From DAITPV01 sp050692555 (GTDB lineage: Bacteria > Actinomycetota > UBA4738 > CALAEC01), in contig JBOGVS010000001.1 in assembly GCA_050692555.1 (NCBI GenBank), positions 62,001 through 126,000 of the forward strand: DNA of 64,000 nt, in the 5' to 3' direction. The position numbers and the translations under genes were made by a program. The notes beneath the pieces were generated by a model. It ran no database searches and had not been told where the DNA came from. It was given only the letters and a program-made list of their open reading frames with translations. Positions 34,318-42,340 of the stretch are shown here, in pieces; position 1 is the stretch's first letter; each line of letters begins with the position of its first letter.

Positions 34318-36534
34318 ATGAGGCTCAACACCGAAAGCCTGGCACGGGCCAGCGCCCGGCGACCCTGGATCACCATCGCCACCTGGGTGGTTCTCCTGCT
34401 GAGTGCGGGGTTCATCACCTCCCGGCTGCTGGGCGGAGTGCTGACCACCGAGTTCGACTTCACCAACGAGCCGGAGTCCGTCAGGGCGAATCAGCTCCTG
34501 GAGCGAGTTCGGGGACCGGAGAAGCTCGTGGAGCTGTTCATCGTCCGCTCCAGGGACCTCACCGTGGAGGATCGGGCGTTCGAGGCCCGGGTCCGCGAGG
34601 TCCAGCGCGACGTCGCCGGGATCGACGGCGGAGTGGAGCAGGTGGTGACCTATTACGACACCCAGGATCCCACTCTGGTGTCCCAGGACGGCCACGCCAC
34701 CCTGGTGAACGCGGTGATGGCCGGTTCGCTCGATGAGGCCGCCGAGTTCGCCGACGAGCTGCGAGCGGTGGCCGACGAGCACACCGGGGAGGGGGCCGAG
34801 GTCCTGGTCGCCGGGCCGGTGACCATCAACGACGACTTCAGTGCCATCGCCGAGGAGGATCTTCGGACCGGGGAGTCGATCGGCATCGTCGCCGCGCTGA
34901 TCGTGCTCCTAGTGGTGTTCGGCGCCGTGGTGGCCGCCGTGGTGCCCATCCTGCTGGCGGTGGTGGCCATCGTGGTGGCCGTGGGGGCCGTGGCTCTCCT
35001 CGGCCAGGCCTTCGACTTCTCCTACTTCGTCACCAACATGATCACGATGATGGGACTGGCCGTGGGGATCGACTACTCCCTGTTCATCGTGTCTCGCTAC
35101 CGGGAGGAGCGCGGCCGGGGCCACGACAAGCTCGAGGCCATCCGGCTGTCGGGAGCCACCGCCAGCCGAGCCGTGTTCTTCAGCGGGATGACCGTGGTCC
35201 TGGCGCTGGTGGGCATGCTGCTGGTGCCCACCACCATCTTCCGCAGCCTGGCCCTGGGAGCCATCCTGGTGGTCCTGTTCGCCATCCTGGCGTCCATGAC
35301 GCTGTTGCCCGCGGTGCTCTCCCTGCTTGGGGACCGAGTTAACGCCATCCGGGTCCTTCGCCGCAGGCGGCCCGTGGAGGCGGGGGAGCGGCGGGGCGGC
35401 TTCTGGGACCAGGTTACCCGGAGAGTCATGCGCCGCCCGGTGACCAGCCTGGTTCTCGCCTCCGGGCTCCTGATCGCGGCGGGAGTCTCCTATTTCGGCA
35501 TCGAGACCGGATTCGGAGGGGTCAGCACGCTCCCGAACGACATTCAGTCCAAGCGAGCGTTCAACATCCTGGCCACGGAGTTCGCCGGAGGGATCACTTC
35601 GCCGGTGGCGGTCGTGGTGGACGGCGACCCCGATGGGGTACAGGCTGCCGTTGAAGATCTCCAGCGGGCCCTGGCCCAGGACGACGGATTCGGCCCCAGC
35701 CTGGTCGAGACGGGGGCGGGGCTGACCGTGGTCTCCGCGGCGCCGGTCGGCGATCCTTCCGGGAAGCAGGCCGTGGCCTCGGTCGAGCGGCTGCGAGAGA
35801 GCATCGTCCCGGAGGCGTTCGCGGGTGTCGACGCCGACGTCCTGGTCGGGGGGGAGACGGCCCAGTTCGCGGACTTCTTCGACGTGACCGATCGGTACAC
35901 GCCGATCGTGTTCGTGTTCGTCCTGGGACTGTCGTTCCTCCTGCTGACCGTGGTGTTCCGGTCGATCGTGGTCCCCATCAAGGCCATCATCATGAACCTG
36001 CTGTCGGTAGGAGCCGCGTACGGGCTCCTGGTCCTGGTATTCCAGGAAGGGGTGGGAGCCGACCTGCTGGGGTTCCAGCAGGTGGAAGCGATCGAGGCGT
36101 GGCTGCCCCTGTTCCTGTTCGCGGTCCTGTTCGGCCTGTCGATGGACTATCACGTGTTCCTATTGACCCGAATCCGGGAGCGGTTCGATCAGACCGGCGA
36201 CAACGGCGAGTCCGTGGCGTTCGGGCTGCGGACCACCGCCGGGATCATCACGGGAGCCGCCCTGATCATGGTGGCGGTGTTCGCGGGCTTCGCGGCCGGC
36301 AAGCTGGTGATGTTCCAGCAGATGGGCTTCGGGCTGGCCGTGGCGGTGTTCCTGGACGCCACGATCGTCCGCTCGGTTCTGGTGCCGGCCACCATGAAGC
36401 TCCTCGGCGACCGGAACTGGTACCTACCCGGGTGGCTCCGATGGCTCCCCGACCTCAAGGTCGAGGGGATCCATGCCCGGGAGGCCGCCGCTACGCGGGA
36501 CCTGGAGCGCCCCCGAGCGCCCGTGGGGGCCTGA
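34318..36534 (+). CDS. MMPL/RND family membrane transporter
   Basis: 738 aa; ATG at 34318 has GAGGAGG. Helix 1 (WITIATWVVLLLSAGFITSR), an extracytoplasmic domain, helices 2-6 (GESIGIVAALIVLLVVFGAV and the VGIDYSLFIVSRYREERGRG motif with Asp-Tyr proton-relay residues), second extracytoplasmic domain, helices 8-12 (FGLSMDYHVFLLTRIRERFD repeats the motif). Complete, with two-fold internal symmetry. In actinobacteria such pumps export lipids or drugs. The C-terminus overlaps the convergent epimerase gene by 44 bases. Likely controlled by the divergent TetR. Confidence 0.93.
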   Translation: MRLNTESLARASARRPWITIATWVVLLLSAGFITSRLLGGVLTTEFDFTNEPESVRANQLLERVRGPEKLVELFIVRSRDLTVEDRAFEARVREVQRDVAGIDGGVEQVVTYYDTQDPTLVSQDGHATLVNAVMAGSLDEAAEFADELRAVADEHTGEGAEVLVAGPVTINDDFSAIAEEDLRTGESIGIVAALIVLLVVFGAVVAAVVPILLAVVAIVVAVGAVALLGQAFDFSYFVTNMITMMGLAVGIDYSLFIVSRYREERGRGHDKLEAIRLSGATASRAVFFSGMTVVLALVGMLLVPTTIFRSLALGAILVVLFAILASMTLLPAVLSLLGDRVNAIRVLRRRRPVEAGERRGGFWDQVTRRVMRRPVTSLVLASGLLIAAGVSYFGIETGFGGVSTLPNDIQSKRAFNILATEFAGGITSPVAVVVDGDPDGVQAAVEDLQRALAQDDGFGPSLVETGAGLTVVSAAPVGDPSGKQAVASVERLRESIVPEAFAGVDADVLVGGETAQFADFFDVTDRYTPIVFVFVLGLSFLLLTVVFRSIVVPIKAIIMNLLSVGAAYGLLVLVFQEGVGADLLGFQQVEAIEAWLPLFLFAVLFGLSMDYHVFLLTRIRERFDQTGDNGESVAFGLRTTAGIITGAALIMVAVFAGFAAGKLVMFQQMGFGLAVAVFLDATIVRSVLVPATMKLLGDRNWYLPGWLRWLPDLKVEGIHAREAAATRDLERPRAPVGA

Positions 36535-37606
36535 CCCGCGCGACCGGCGGCCGGGCAGGGGCGGCCCCTCGGAGGGCCGCCCCTGCCAGCTCTCGGACTC
36601 CTTCCTCGAACGGGACCCGGGCCCGGAAGCCGAGCATCCGGTGGGCACGCTCCGTGGAGGCGAACACGTGCCGGACGTCGCCGAGGCGAAACCGGCCGGT
36701 GATCTCTGGGGCCGGACCTCCGAACGCCGCGGCCAGGCCCCCGGCCATGTCTCCCACCGTGCGAGGGTCACCGGTGGCCACGTTGAAGGTCCCTCGTGCG
36801 GCTGCCTCGAGCGCCAACACGTTGGCCAGGGCCACGTCGCGCACGTGGACGAAGTCCCTGGTCTGTCGCCCGTCCTCGAACACCGGAGGCGGGTGACCGG
36901 CCTCGAGGGCGCTGCGGAAGATGGCCGCCACGCCCGAGTACTGGGTATCCCGGGGCATCCGGGGACCGTAGACGTTGTGGTAGCGAAGCACCGTCAACGG
37001 GACGCCGTGCTCCCGGGCGAAGACCGTGCACAGGTGCTCCTGGTGGAGCTTCGTGGCGGCGTAGACGCTGCGGGGGTCGGTTGGCGCCTCCTCGGTGACC
37101 GGTTCCGGTACCAGCCGGCGCCTGCACGAGGGGCACCGAGGCTCGAAGTCGCCTCCGGCCAGCCTGGCCGGATCTCGGGGGCCCGGCCGGACCGCTCCGT
37201 GGCGAGGGCACCGGTAGCCTCCCTCGCCGTACACCACCATGCTGCCGGCCAGGACCAGGGGACCCTGGAACCGGGCCCGGTGGAGGGCGAGCAGCAACCC
37301 CGCGGTCCCCAGGTCGTTGTGGGCGACGTACGCCGCCACGTCTCCGAAGTTGGACCCCAGCCCCACCATTCCCCCCTGATGGCTCACCGCGGTGGCGCCC
37401 CGGACGGCGGCGGCGGTCTCCTCCGGGTCCCGGAGGTCCCCCCACAGGTACTCGGCCGCCGGATTGAGGTAGCCGGGCGTCTCCCGATGGGCTCCCGGGT
37501 GGAGGTTGTCCAGCACCACGACCTGGTGGCCCCGCTCCACCAGGGCGTCGACGAGGTGCGAACCGACGAAGCCGGCCCCACCGGTGACCAGGACGCGGTC
37601 AGCCAT
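36491..37606 (-). CDS. NAD-dependent sugar epimerase, dTDP-L-rhamnose 4-epimerase type, with zinc-ribbon insert
   Basis: 371 aa extended SDR. NAD motif TGGAGFVGSHL at 8-18, catalytic LVLAGSMVVYG and VYAATK (Tyr/Lys). Between them an insert carries YRCPRHG and about 35 residues later CPSCRRR, a probable zinc site, with the GAVRPGPRDPARLAGGDFEP stretch that I associate with dTDP-L-rhamnose 4-epimerases. It should interconvert dTDP-sugars at C4. The start overlaps the stop of the GSDH gene by 8 bases and the 3' end overlaps mmpL; last gene of the nine-gene operon. The exact sugar is inferred. Confidence 0.78.
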   Translation of the reverse strand: MADRVLVTGGAGFVGSHLVDALVERGHQVVVLDNLHPGAHRETPGYLNPAAEYLWGDLRDPEETAAAVRGATAVSHQGGMVGLGSNFGDVAAYVAHNDLGTAGLLLALHRARFQGPLVLAGSMVVYGEGGYRCPRHGAVRPGPRDPARLAGGDFEPRCPSCRRRLVPEPVTEEAPTDPRSVYAATKLHQEHLCTVFAREHGVPLTVLRYHNVYGPRMPRDTQYSGVAAIFRSALEAGHPPPVFEDGRQTRDFVHVRDVALANVLALEAAARGTFNVATGDPRTVGDMAGGLAAAFGGPAPEITGRFRLGDVRHVFASTERAHRMLGFRARVPFEEGVRELAGAALRGAAPARPPVARVRPPRALGGAPGPA

Positions 37607-38525
37607 CCGCCACCAGGATCGCGTCGCGTCGCGCGTAGACCAGGTGGTCGTCGGCCAGGAGGGCCACGCCGGTCTCGCAATCCTCAGCCAGCGGTGGACC
37701 GGCGGGCTCCGCGCGGCCGTCCACTACCCGGTACGGAAGAAGGGCCTTCGATCGAAACCCGCACACCACCAGGCCGTCGGGAGTGACGGCCAGGCCCGAG
37801 GGCGCGGTGTCCGCCGGCAGCTCCGTCTCGAACGCCATAGCTCCGTCGGGGCCCACCCTGACCAGCCGCTCGGGGACGTCGCCGGGATCGTTGTCCGCCA
37901 CCCACAGCTCCCCCTCGAGCGTCACATCGAAAGCGAAGGGATTGTTCCATCCCCCGGAGACCACCTCCGGCTGCTGGTTCTGGCCCCCGGCCGGGTCGAG
38001 ACGGAGGATCTTTCCGTTAGGTGCACGGGGGTCGTCGACCCGCTCCGGTTGCTGCAGGTCCCCGATCCCCACCAACAGGGAGCCGTCGGGCGTCCCTGCG
38101 AGGTGGCCGCCGTTGGCCAGCTCGGCCGACCGGGGCCCCCGCCACACGATTCGCACCGGGCCCGGAGCCACCCGCCCCACGACCAGGTCACCGAGCGGCC
38201 TGGTCCACGCGGCGAAGATCTCCCGGCCCACCGCGGCCAGGCCCACCAGGCCTCGCTGTCCCTTCGTGGCCACCTCGACCTGGGCCACCGGCCGGGGATC
38301 GAGGGCCCCGCTCGACGCCACCCGGCGAACCCGCCCGGTGAGCCGCTCCGCGTAGAGCAGGTCTCCGTCCGGGAGGGGGGTGAGGGCCACCGGGAAGTCC
38401 GCGCCGGGGACCAGGATCCGGCCGGACCGGGTGCCCTCGGTCTCGGGTCGGAGCAACACGGTCACGCCGACGGCCACGGCGATCCCGGCGGTGAGCACGG
38501 CAGCGACCCCGAGGCTCCTGGTCAC
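37599..38525 (-). CDS. GSDH-like beta-propeller, N-terminally anchored
   Basis: 308 aa from GTG overlapping the DoxX-like gene (GTGA). A single hydrophobic segment (LGVAAVLTAGIAVAVGVTVL, residues 4-23) acts as signal or anchor. Propeller repeats: DFPVALTPLPDGDLLYAERL, QRGLVGLAAVG, ANGGHLAGTPDGSLLVGIGD, LRLDPAGGQNQQP, NPFAFDVTLEGELWVADND. Shorter and more diverged than the three other GSDH propellers here; the conserved His of the PQQ site (NGGHLAG) is in place, while the Arg-Asn pair (GHRNSFG in the others) is replaced by WNNPFAF. Enzyme function is doubtful; a binding role is possible. Confidence 0.72.
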   Translation of the reverse strand: MTRSLGVAAVLTAGIAVAVGVTVLLRPETEGTRSGRILVPGADFPVALTPLPDGDLLYAERLTGRVRRVASSGALDPRPVAQVEVATKGQRGLVGLAAVGREIFAAWTRPLGDLVVGRVAPGPVRIVWRGPRSAELANGGHLAGTPDGSLLVGIGDLQQPERVDDPRAPNGKILRLDPAGGQNQQPEVVSGGWNNPFAFDVTLEGELWVADNDPGDVPERLVRVGPDGAMAFETELPADTAPSGLAVTPDGLVVCGFRSKALLPYRVVDGRAEPAGPPLAEDCETGVALLADDHLVYARRDAILVADG

Positions 38526-39391
38526 CGCTTCCCGGAGACCAGCAGGAACGCGGCCGCGGCGGCCAGGATGGCCCCCGTCGACGGTGCCGCCGACACCACG
38601 TTGACCGGGGACCCGTACGTGGCCACGGCCGCCAGCGCCAGGATGATCAGGCCCCAGCCCAGGGGCCGGGCGGCCGGGCGTCCGGCGGTGAGCCACACCG
38701 CGGCCGCCAGGACCAGGTAGAGAGCGCCGAGCACCACCGTGCCCTGGATCCCGTGGACGCCGCTGAAGGGGTTGGCATCGGTGAGCGCCGGGCGGTCCGC
38801 CTGGAGGGCCACGACGGCCACGCCGGTGGCCGCCAGGACTCCGGCGACCGTGGCCCGGCCCGCCCGTACGGCGCGCTCGAGGCCGGCATCCCCCGCCCGG
38901 CGCCGGGCCCGGAGGGCGTCCACCCCCCATACCGTGCCGGCGTCCAGGGCGAAGACCGCCAGGTGGAGGGCGATCATCATGTAGTAGGCGAATGCCCATT
39001 CGCCGGGGACCCGGGACACCGTGAGGGTGATCACCAGGGCGTTGCCCGCCCCCACGAGCGCCGCCGTCCTGGTGAACGCTCCCGCCAGGAGCGAGGCCGC
39101 CAGGGCCGTCTCCACGACCAGGATCACCCAGCCGAAGAACCCCAGGTTCGGCAGGAGGACCTCGCGCACCAGCCAGGTGAATGGTGCGAGCACCGGATGC
39201 TCGACGCCGTTCATGGTGAACCGAGCGAGCCCCTGGCCGGTGTCCGCGCCGAAGTCGGGGGGCATCTTCCAGTCGGTGTTGGACAGCCACACCAGTCCCG
39301 CCGTGATCCGGGCAGCGAAGGTGGCGGTCCGGACGGCCGGTTCCCGCCAGCGGGTGGCCAGCGACCGAATGGGCTGGGCCGTCAGGCGCAC
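38522..39391 (-). CDS. DoxX-like integral membrane protein
   Basis: 289 aa from GTG, overlapping the radical SAM gene by 10 bases. First helix region contains GLVWLSNTDWKMPPDFG, typical of a DoxX/DoxD-like subfamily; about seven to eight helices follow (GWVILVVETALAASLLAGAF, YYMMIALHLAVFALDAGTVWG). DoxX relatives include thiosulfate:quinone oxidoreductase subunits and proteins of redox homeostasis. No Cys pairs for redox chemistry are visible. Function in the operon is unknown; it may supply or accept electrons or protons at the membrane. Confidence 0.65.
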   Translation of the reverse strand: MRLTAQPIRSLATRWREPAVRTATFAARITAGLVWLSNTDWKMPPDFGADTGQGLARFTMNGVEHPVLAPFTWLVREVLLPNLGFFGWVILVVETALAASLLAGAFTRTAALVGAGNALVITLTVSRVPGEWAFAYYMMIALHLAVFALDAGTVWGVDALRARRRAGDAGLERAVRAGRATVAGVLAATGVAVVALQADRPALTDANPFSGVHGIQGTVVLGALYLVLAAAVWLTAGRPAARPLGWGLIILALAAVATYGSPVNVVSAAPSTGAILAAAAAFLLVSGKR

Positions 39392-40374
39392 GGGAACACG
39401 CTCGCCGCGGCGTCCTGTCGGCTGCGATGCTCGACGAACCGCTTCCGGACCTGCTCGATCGCCCGGGCCAGGGGGAACACCTCCCTGGTCACCAGGGTGT
39501 CCTCGTCGTCGGCGGCCACGGGGTGCCAGTACACGCCGTCGGCCGACACCGTCACCTCCGGGATCAGGGTCTCCTCGGTGACCGCCACCCCCTCCTCGGC
39601 GGCGCCCCGGCGGGCGATCCGCCGGATCACCCGGTCGTGCCGGGGGATCCCCAGCTCGCCGAGCCACGCGTGGAACGCCTCCTCGCCCGCGGGGTCGCGG
39701 GCGCCGACGGTGGCGGCCACCCGGACCCGGAACCCTTCGGCCAGGGCGACCCGGACGCCCTCGACGGCCCGCCTCCACGTCCCGGCGCCCCGGTGGCGAT
39801 CGTGCTCCCCGGGCGTCGGCGAGTCGATGCTGATCTGAAGGGCCAGCCCTTCCCGGGGCAGCGAGCGCAGCGCGTCCAGGCGCCGCCCCCGGAACAGCAT
39901 CCCGTTCGTCAGCAGGGTCGTGGGGAGGGCGGCCACGCACGCCCCCACGATGTCGGCGATGTCCGGCAGGAGGAACGGCTCGCCGCCGGTGAGGAACACC
40001 TCCCCGACGCCCGCGGCCGGGGCCTCGTCCATCAACCTCCGGATGCGATCCAGGCCCAGCGCCCGCCGCGCGGTCTGCGGTGACGACCGAACGCAGCAGT
40101 AGTCGCAGGCCAGGTTGCAGTCGTAGTTCGTGTAGAGCCACAACCTCCAGCCCGGGCGGTGCCCGGCCGGCAGCCCCGCGAGCGGGTCGGCGAGGCCCTT
40201 GCGTCGGACGATCACGACATCGGGGCGGCGCTCCACGAGATCGTGCCCGTGCCGTGCGCACCACGTCTCGACGAGGCGGACGTCCTCCGGCGAGCGGACC
40301 GGCACCGGACCGGCAAGCCCGGGAGGCAGCCCTCCCACCACCTCCACGAGGTCGAGCAGCACCGCCGTGCTCAT
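39382..40374 (-). CDS. radical SAM enzyme with degenerate TusA-like N-terminus
   Basis: 330 aa. Cluster motif C86-x3-C90-x2-C93 in YTNYDCNLACDYC binds the [4Fe-4S] cluster and SAM; GGEPFLLPDI and LQISIDSPTPGEHD are further core motifs. Residues 1-60 (VETWCARHGHDLVERRPDVVIVRRK) resemble the C-terminal half of TusA sulfur-carrier proteins, without their Cys-Pro site. There is no long Cys-rich SPASM tail, only a CA end. The start overlaps the PhnD-like gene (ATGA). The substrate may be bound by one of the operon partners. Confidence 0.85.
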   Translation of the reverse strand: MSTAVLLDLVEVVGGLPPGLAGPVPVRSPEDVRLVETWCARHGHDLVERRPDVVIVRRKGLADPLAGLPAGHRPGWRLWLYTNYDCNLACDYCCVRSSPQTARRALGLDRIRRLMDEAPAAGVGEVFLTGGEPFLLPDIADIVGACVAALPTTLLTNGMLFRGRRLDALRSLPREGLALQISIDSPTPGEHDRHRGAGTWRRAVEGVRVALAEGFRVRVAATVGARDPAGEEAFHAWLGELGIPRHDRVIRRIARRGAAEEGVAVTEETLIPEVTVSADGVYWHPVAADDEDTLVTREVFPLARAIEQVRKRFVEHRSRQDAAASVFPCA

Positions 40375-41180
40375 TCGATGGGGATCCGCTGCTCCTCAAC
40401 CGCTTCGAACAGGGGGCGATAGCCGTCGAGCTCCGGCCGGACCCAGCGGCGAAGTCCCTCGAGCTCCAGGATCGGCCGGTGGCGGGGGTCGTTCCAGTCC
40501 ATGTCCAGCAGCCTGGACACCCAGGCCCCGGCGCGTTCATCGTCCAGAGTCCCCAGCGCGGTGAAGTTGCAGTGGCAATACGGCGGGGAGGCCCACATGG
40601 CTTCCAGGGCGCCGGGGGCCAGGTCGTCGCGTCCGATGGCCTCCCAGGTGGAGATGCCGATGGCCGCGGCATCGGCCCGGTCGTCGAGGACCGCCCGGAT
40701 CGCGTCGAGCTCGCTCCGGCCCGTGTCACCGTGCTTCCCCACGTCAGAGTCGAACCGCAGGACGTCGAGGTCCTCCTGGGGGACCCCTTCTCGAGCGAGG
40801 AAGTGGAGGGGCAGGATCGCGGCCTGGGGTGAGTCCCGGGATCCCAGGGCCAGGCGCAGCCCGCGGAGGCTCCGAGGGCCGGTGAGTCCCGACCCCTCTC
40901 GGGACACGAACACGGTGCGGAACGCCACGTCCGTGTCCCGCATGGCCAGGGCCCGGCAGGCGCCGCCCGTCCGCCGGACCGTTCGGACGTACGCGAGGTT
41001 CGTGTTCCACGCCACGTCGACGTGCCCGCCCAGGAGGTCGTCGACCTGCCGCTCGTAGTTCGAGTACAGGACGAAGTCCATCTCCACCGGCTGGCCGCGG
41101 AAGTGCTCCCGGATCCCCTCCCAGATCGGCACGACGTTGGGCGTGTAGGCCACCGCGCCGATCAGGATCGTGTCGGCCAT
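40371..41180 (-). CDS. cytosolic PhnD/SsuA-like substrate-binding-fold protein
   Basis: 269 aa, type II periplasmic-binding fold: MADTILIGAVAYTPNVVPIW, VLYSNYERQVDDLLGGHVDV, NTNLAYVRTVR, GLRLALGSRDSPQA and an Asp-rich hinge. There is no signal peptide or lipobox, and no ABC permease or ATPase is nearby, so it is not an ordinary transporter component. MqnA/MqnD of the futalosine pathway show that such folds can be cytosolic enzymes working with radical SAM partners. ATG begins directly after the dehydrogenase stop, and its stop overlaps the radical SAM start. Confidence 0.75.
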   Translation of the reverse strand: MADTILIGAVAYTPNVVPIWEGIREHFRGQPVEMDFVLYSNYERQVDDLLGGHVDVAWNTNLAYVRTVRRTGGACRALAMRDTDVAFRTVFVSREGSGLTGPRSLRGLRLALGSRDSPQAAILPLHFLAREGVPQEDLDVLRFDSDVGKHGDTGRSELDAIRAVLDDRADAAAIGISTWEAIGRDDLAPGALEAMWASPPYCHCNFTALGTLDDERAGAWVSRLLDMDWNDPRHRPILELEGLRRWVRPELDGYRPLFEAVEEQRIPIE

Positions 41181-42293
41181 TCAGAACAGCTCCTGCCCGG
41201 TGATGGCCTTGCCGTAGAAGTCGTATAGGACGTCGGCGGTGGGAGCCATCACGTGGCCCGCCCGGGCGTCGCGGAACGGCCGCTCGACCCCCACGTGGCT
41301 GGCGAACGCCGCGCCACCGCACACTCGCATGGCCTCGTCCGTGATGGTCACCGCGGCGTCGTTGGCCGAGGCCTTCACCCCCAGGACGTGCAGCAGGGTC
41401 TCATCGCTTGGAGCCGCCATGCTCGCCGCCGCGTGCCGGAGGTACGCCCGCTGGGCGTCCAGGGCGATCCGCATCCGGGCCAGCCGGGCCCGCACGGCGG
41501 GGATCTCCGCCAGGGACTGGCCGAGATGCTCCAAGCGGCTCCCGATGACGTGCCGGGTGGCTCCCTCGACCGCCGCGGAGGCCAGCCCCACGGACACCGC
41601 CGCGTTCCCCAGGTTGAACCACGGCAGGACGACGTCCATCATCAGCTGGAACCCCTGGCCCTCGCTTCCCAGGCGAAGGTCCCCATCGATCACCGAGTCC
41701 ACGGCCATCGGCGAGGAGGCGTTCCCTCGCATGCCCAGACCTCGCCACGGCCCCGCGACCTCGAGACCGGCGACGTCACCGGGCAACGCGTACAGGTCCA
41801 CGGCGCCGTTCCCGGTGGAAGCCCCGGTGGAGACCACGTACAGGCCGGCGTGGCCCGCCGAGGTGACGAAGCTCTTCTCTGCCCGGAGCCGCATCCCCCC
41901 GTTCTCGGCGACGGCCCGGGACACCGGCGCCCAGAAGTGGCTGCGCGAGCCACGCTCGCTGAACGCCAGCGTCCCCAGCAGATCGCCTGCGGCCAGACGG
42001 CGAAGCGCCTCTGGGGTCCGTGGAGGTGGTGCCGCGGCGACCACCATCGCCGCGCTCACGTGCATCAGGTAGATCAGCGAGGTCGAGCCGCACGCCGCCG
42101 CCAGGGCCGAGGTGACCTCCACGAACTCCGGGGGCCCGGCCCCCAGACCGCCGTCGGCCCGGGGGAGGGTGAGCCCCATCAGCCCCGACGCCACCAGCGC
42201 CTCGAGCGCTTCAGCCGGGAACCGCCCTTCGGTGTCCACCTGGGCGGCGTGACGCTCCGCCACCTCCAGCACCGGTTCGAGCCGATCGCGCAT
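41181..42293 (-). CDS. acyl-CoA dehydrogenase-like flavoprotein
   Basis: 370 aa, three-domain ACAD fold: LMGLTLPRADGGLG, TLAFSERGSRSHFWAPV (FAD/substrate region), a beta domain with RGLGMRGNASSPM and a C-terminal helical bundle (VKASANDAAVTITDEAMRVCGG). The usual catalytic Glu on the GxE loop near the C-terminus is not evident (VERPFRDARAGHVMAPT). This is the pattern of DszC/SfnB-like flavin monooxygenases or inactive ACADs rather than true fatty acyl-CoA dehydrogenases. Fifth from the operon start... it follows the membrane transferase by 47 bases and abuts the PhnD-like gene. Confidence 0.78.
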   Translation of the reverse strand: MRDRLEPVLEVAERHAAQVDTEGRFPAEALEALVASGLMGLTLPRADGGLGAGPPEFVEVTSALAAACGSTSLIYLMHVSAAMVVAAAPPPRTPEALRRLAAGDLLGTLAFSERGSRSHFWAPVSRAVAENGGMRLRAEKSFVTSAGHAGLYVVSTGASTGNGAVDLYALPGDVAGLEVAGPWRGLGMRGNASSPMAVDSVIDGDLRLGSEGQGFQLMMDVVLPWFNLGNAAVSVGLASAAVEGATRHVIGSRLEHLGQSLAEIPAVRARLARMRIALDAQRAYLRHAAASMAAPSDETLLHVLGVKASANDAAVTITDEAMRVCGGAAFASHVGVERPFRDARAGHVMAPTADVLYDFYGKAITGQELF

Positions 42294-42340
42294 GGTGTGC
42301 CTGGGATGCTAGGGAGCGGTTCCTTTCCGAACGCTTACCG

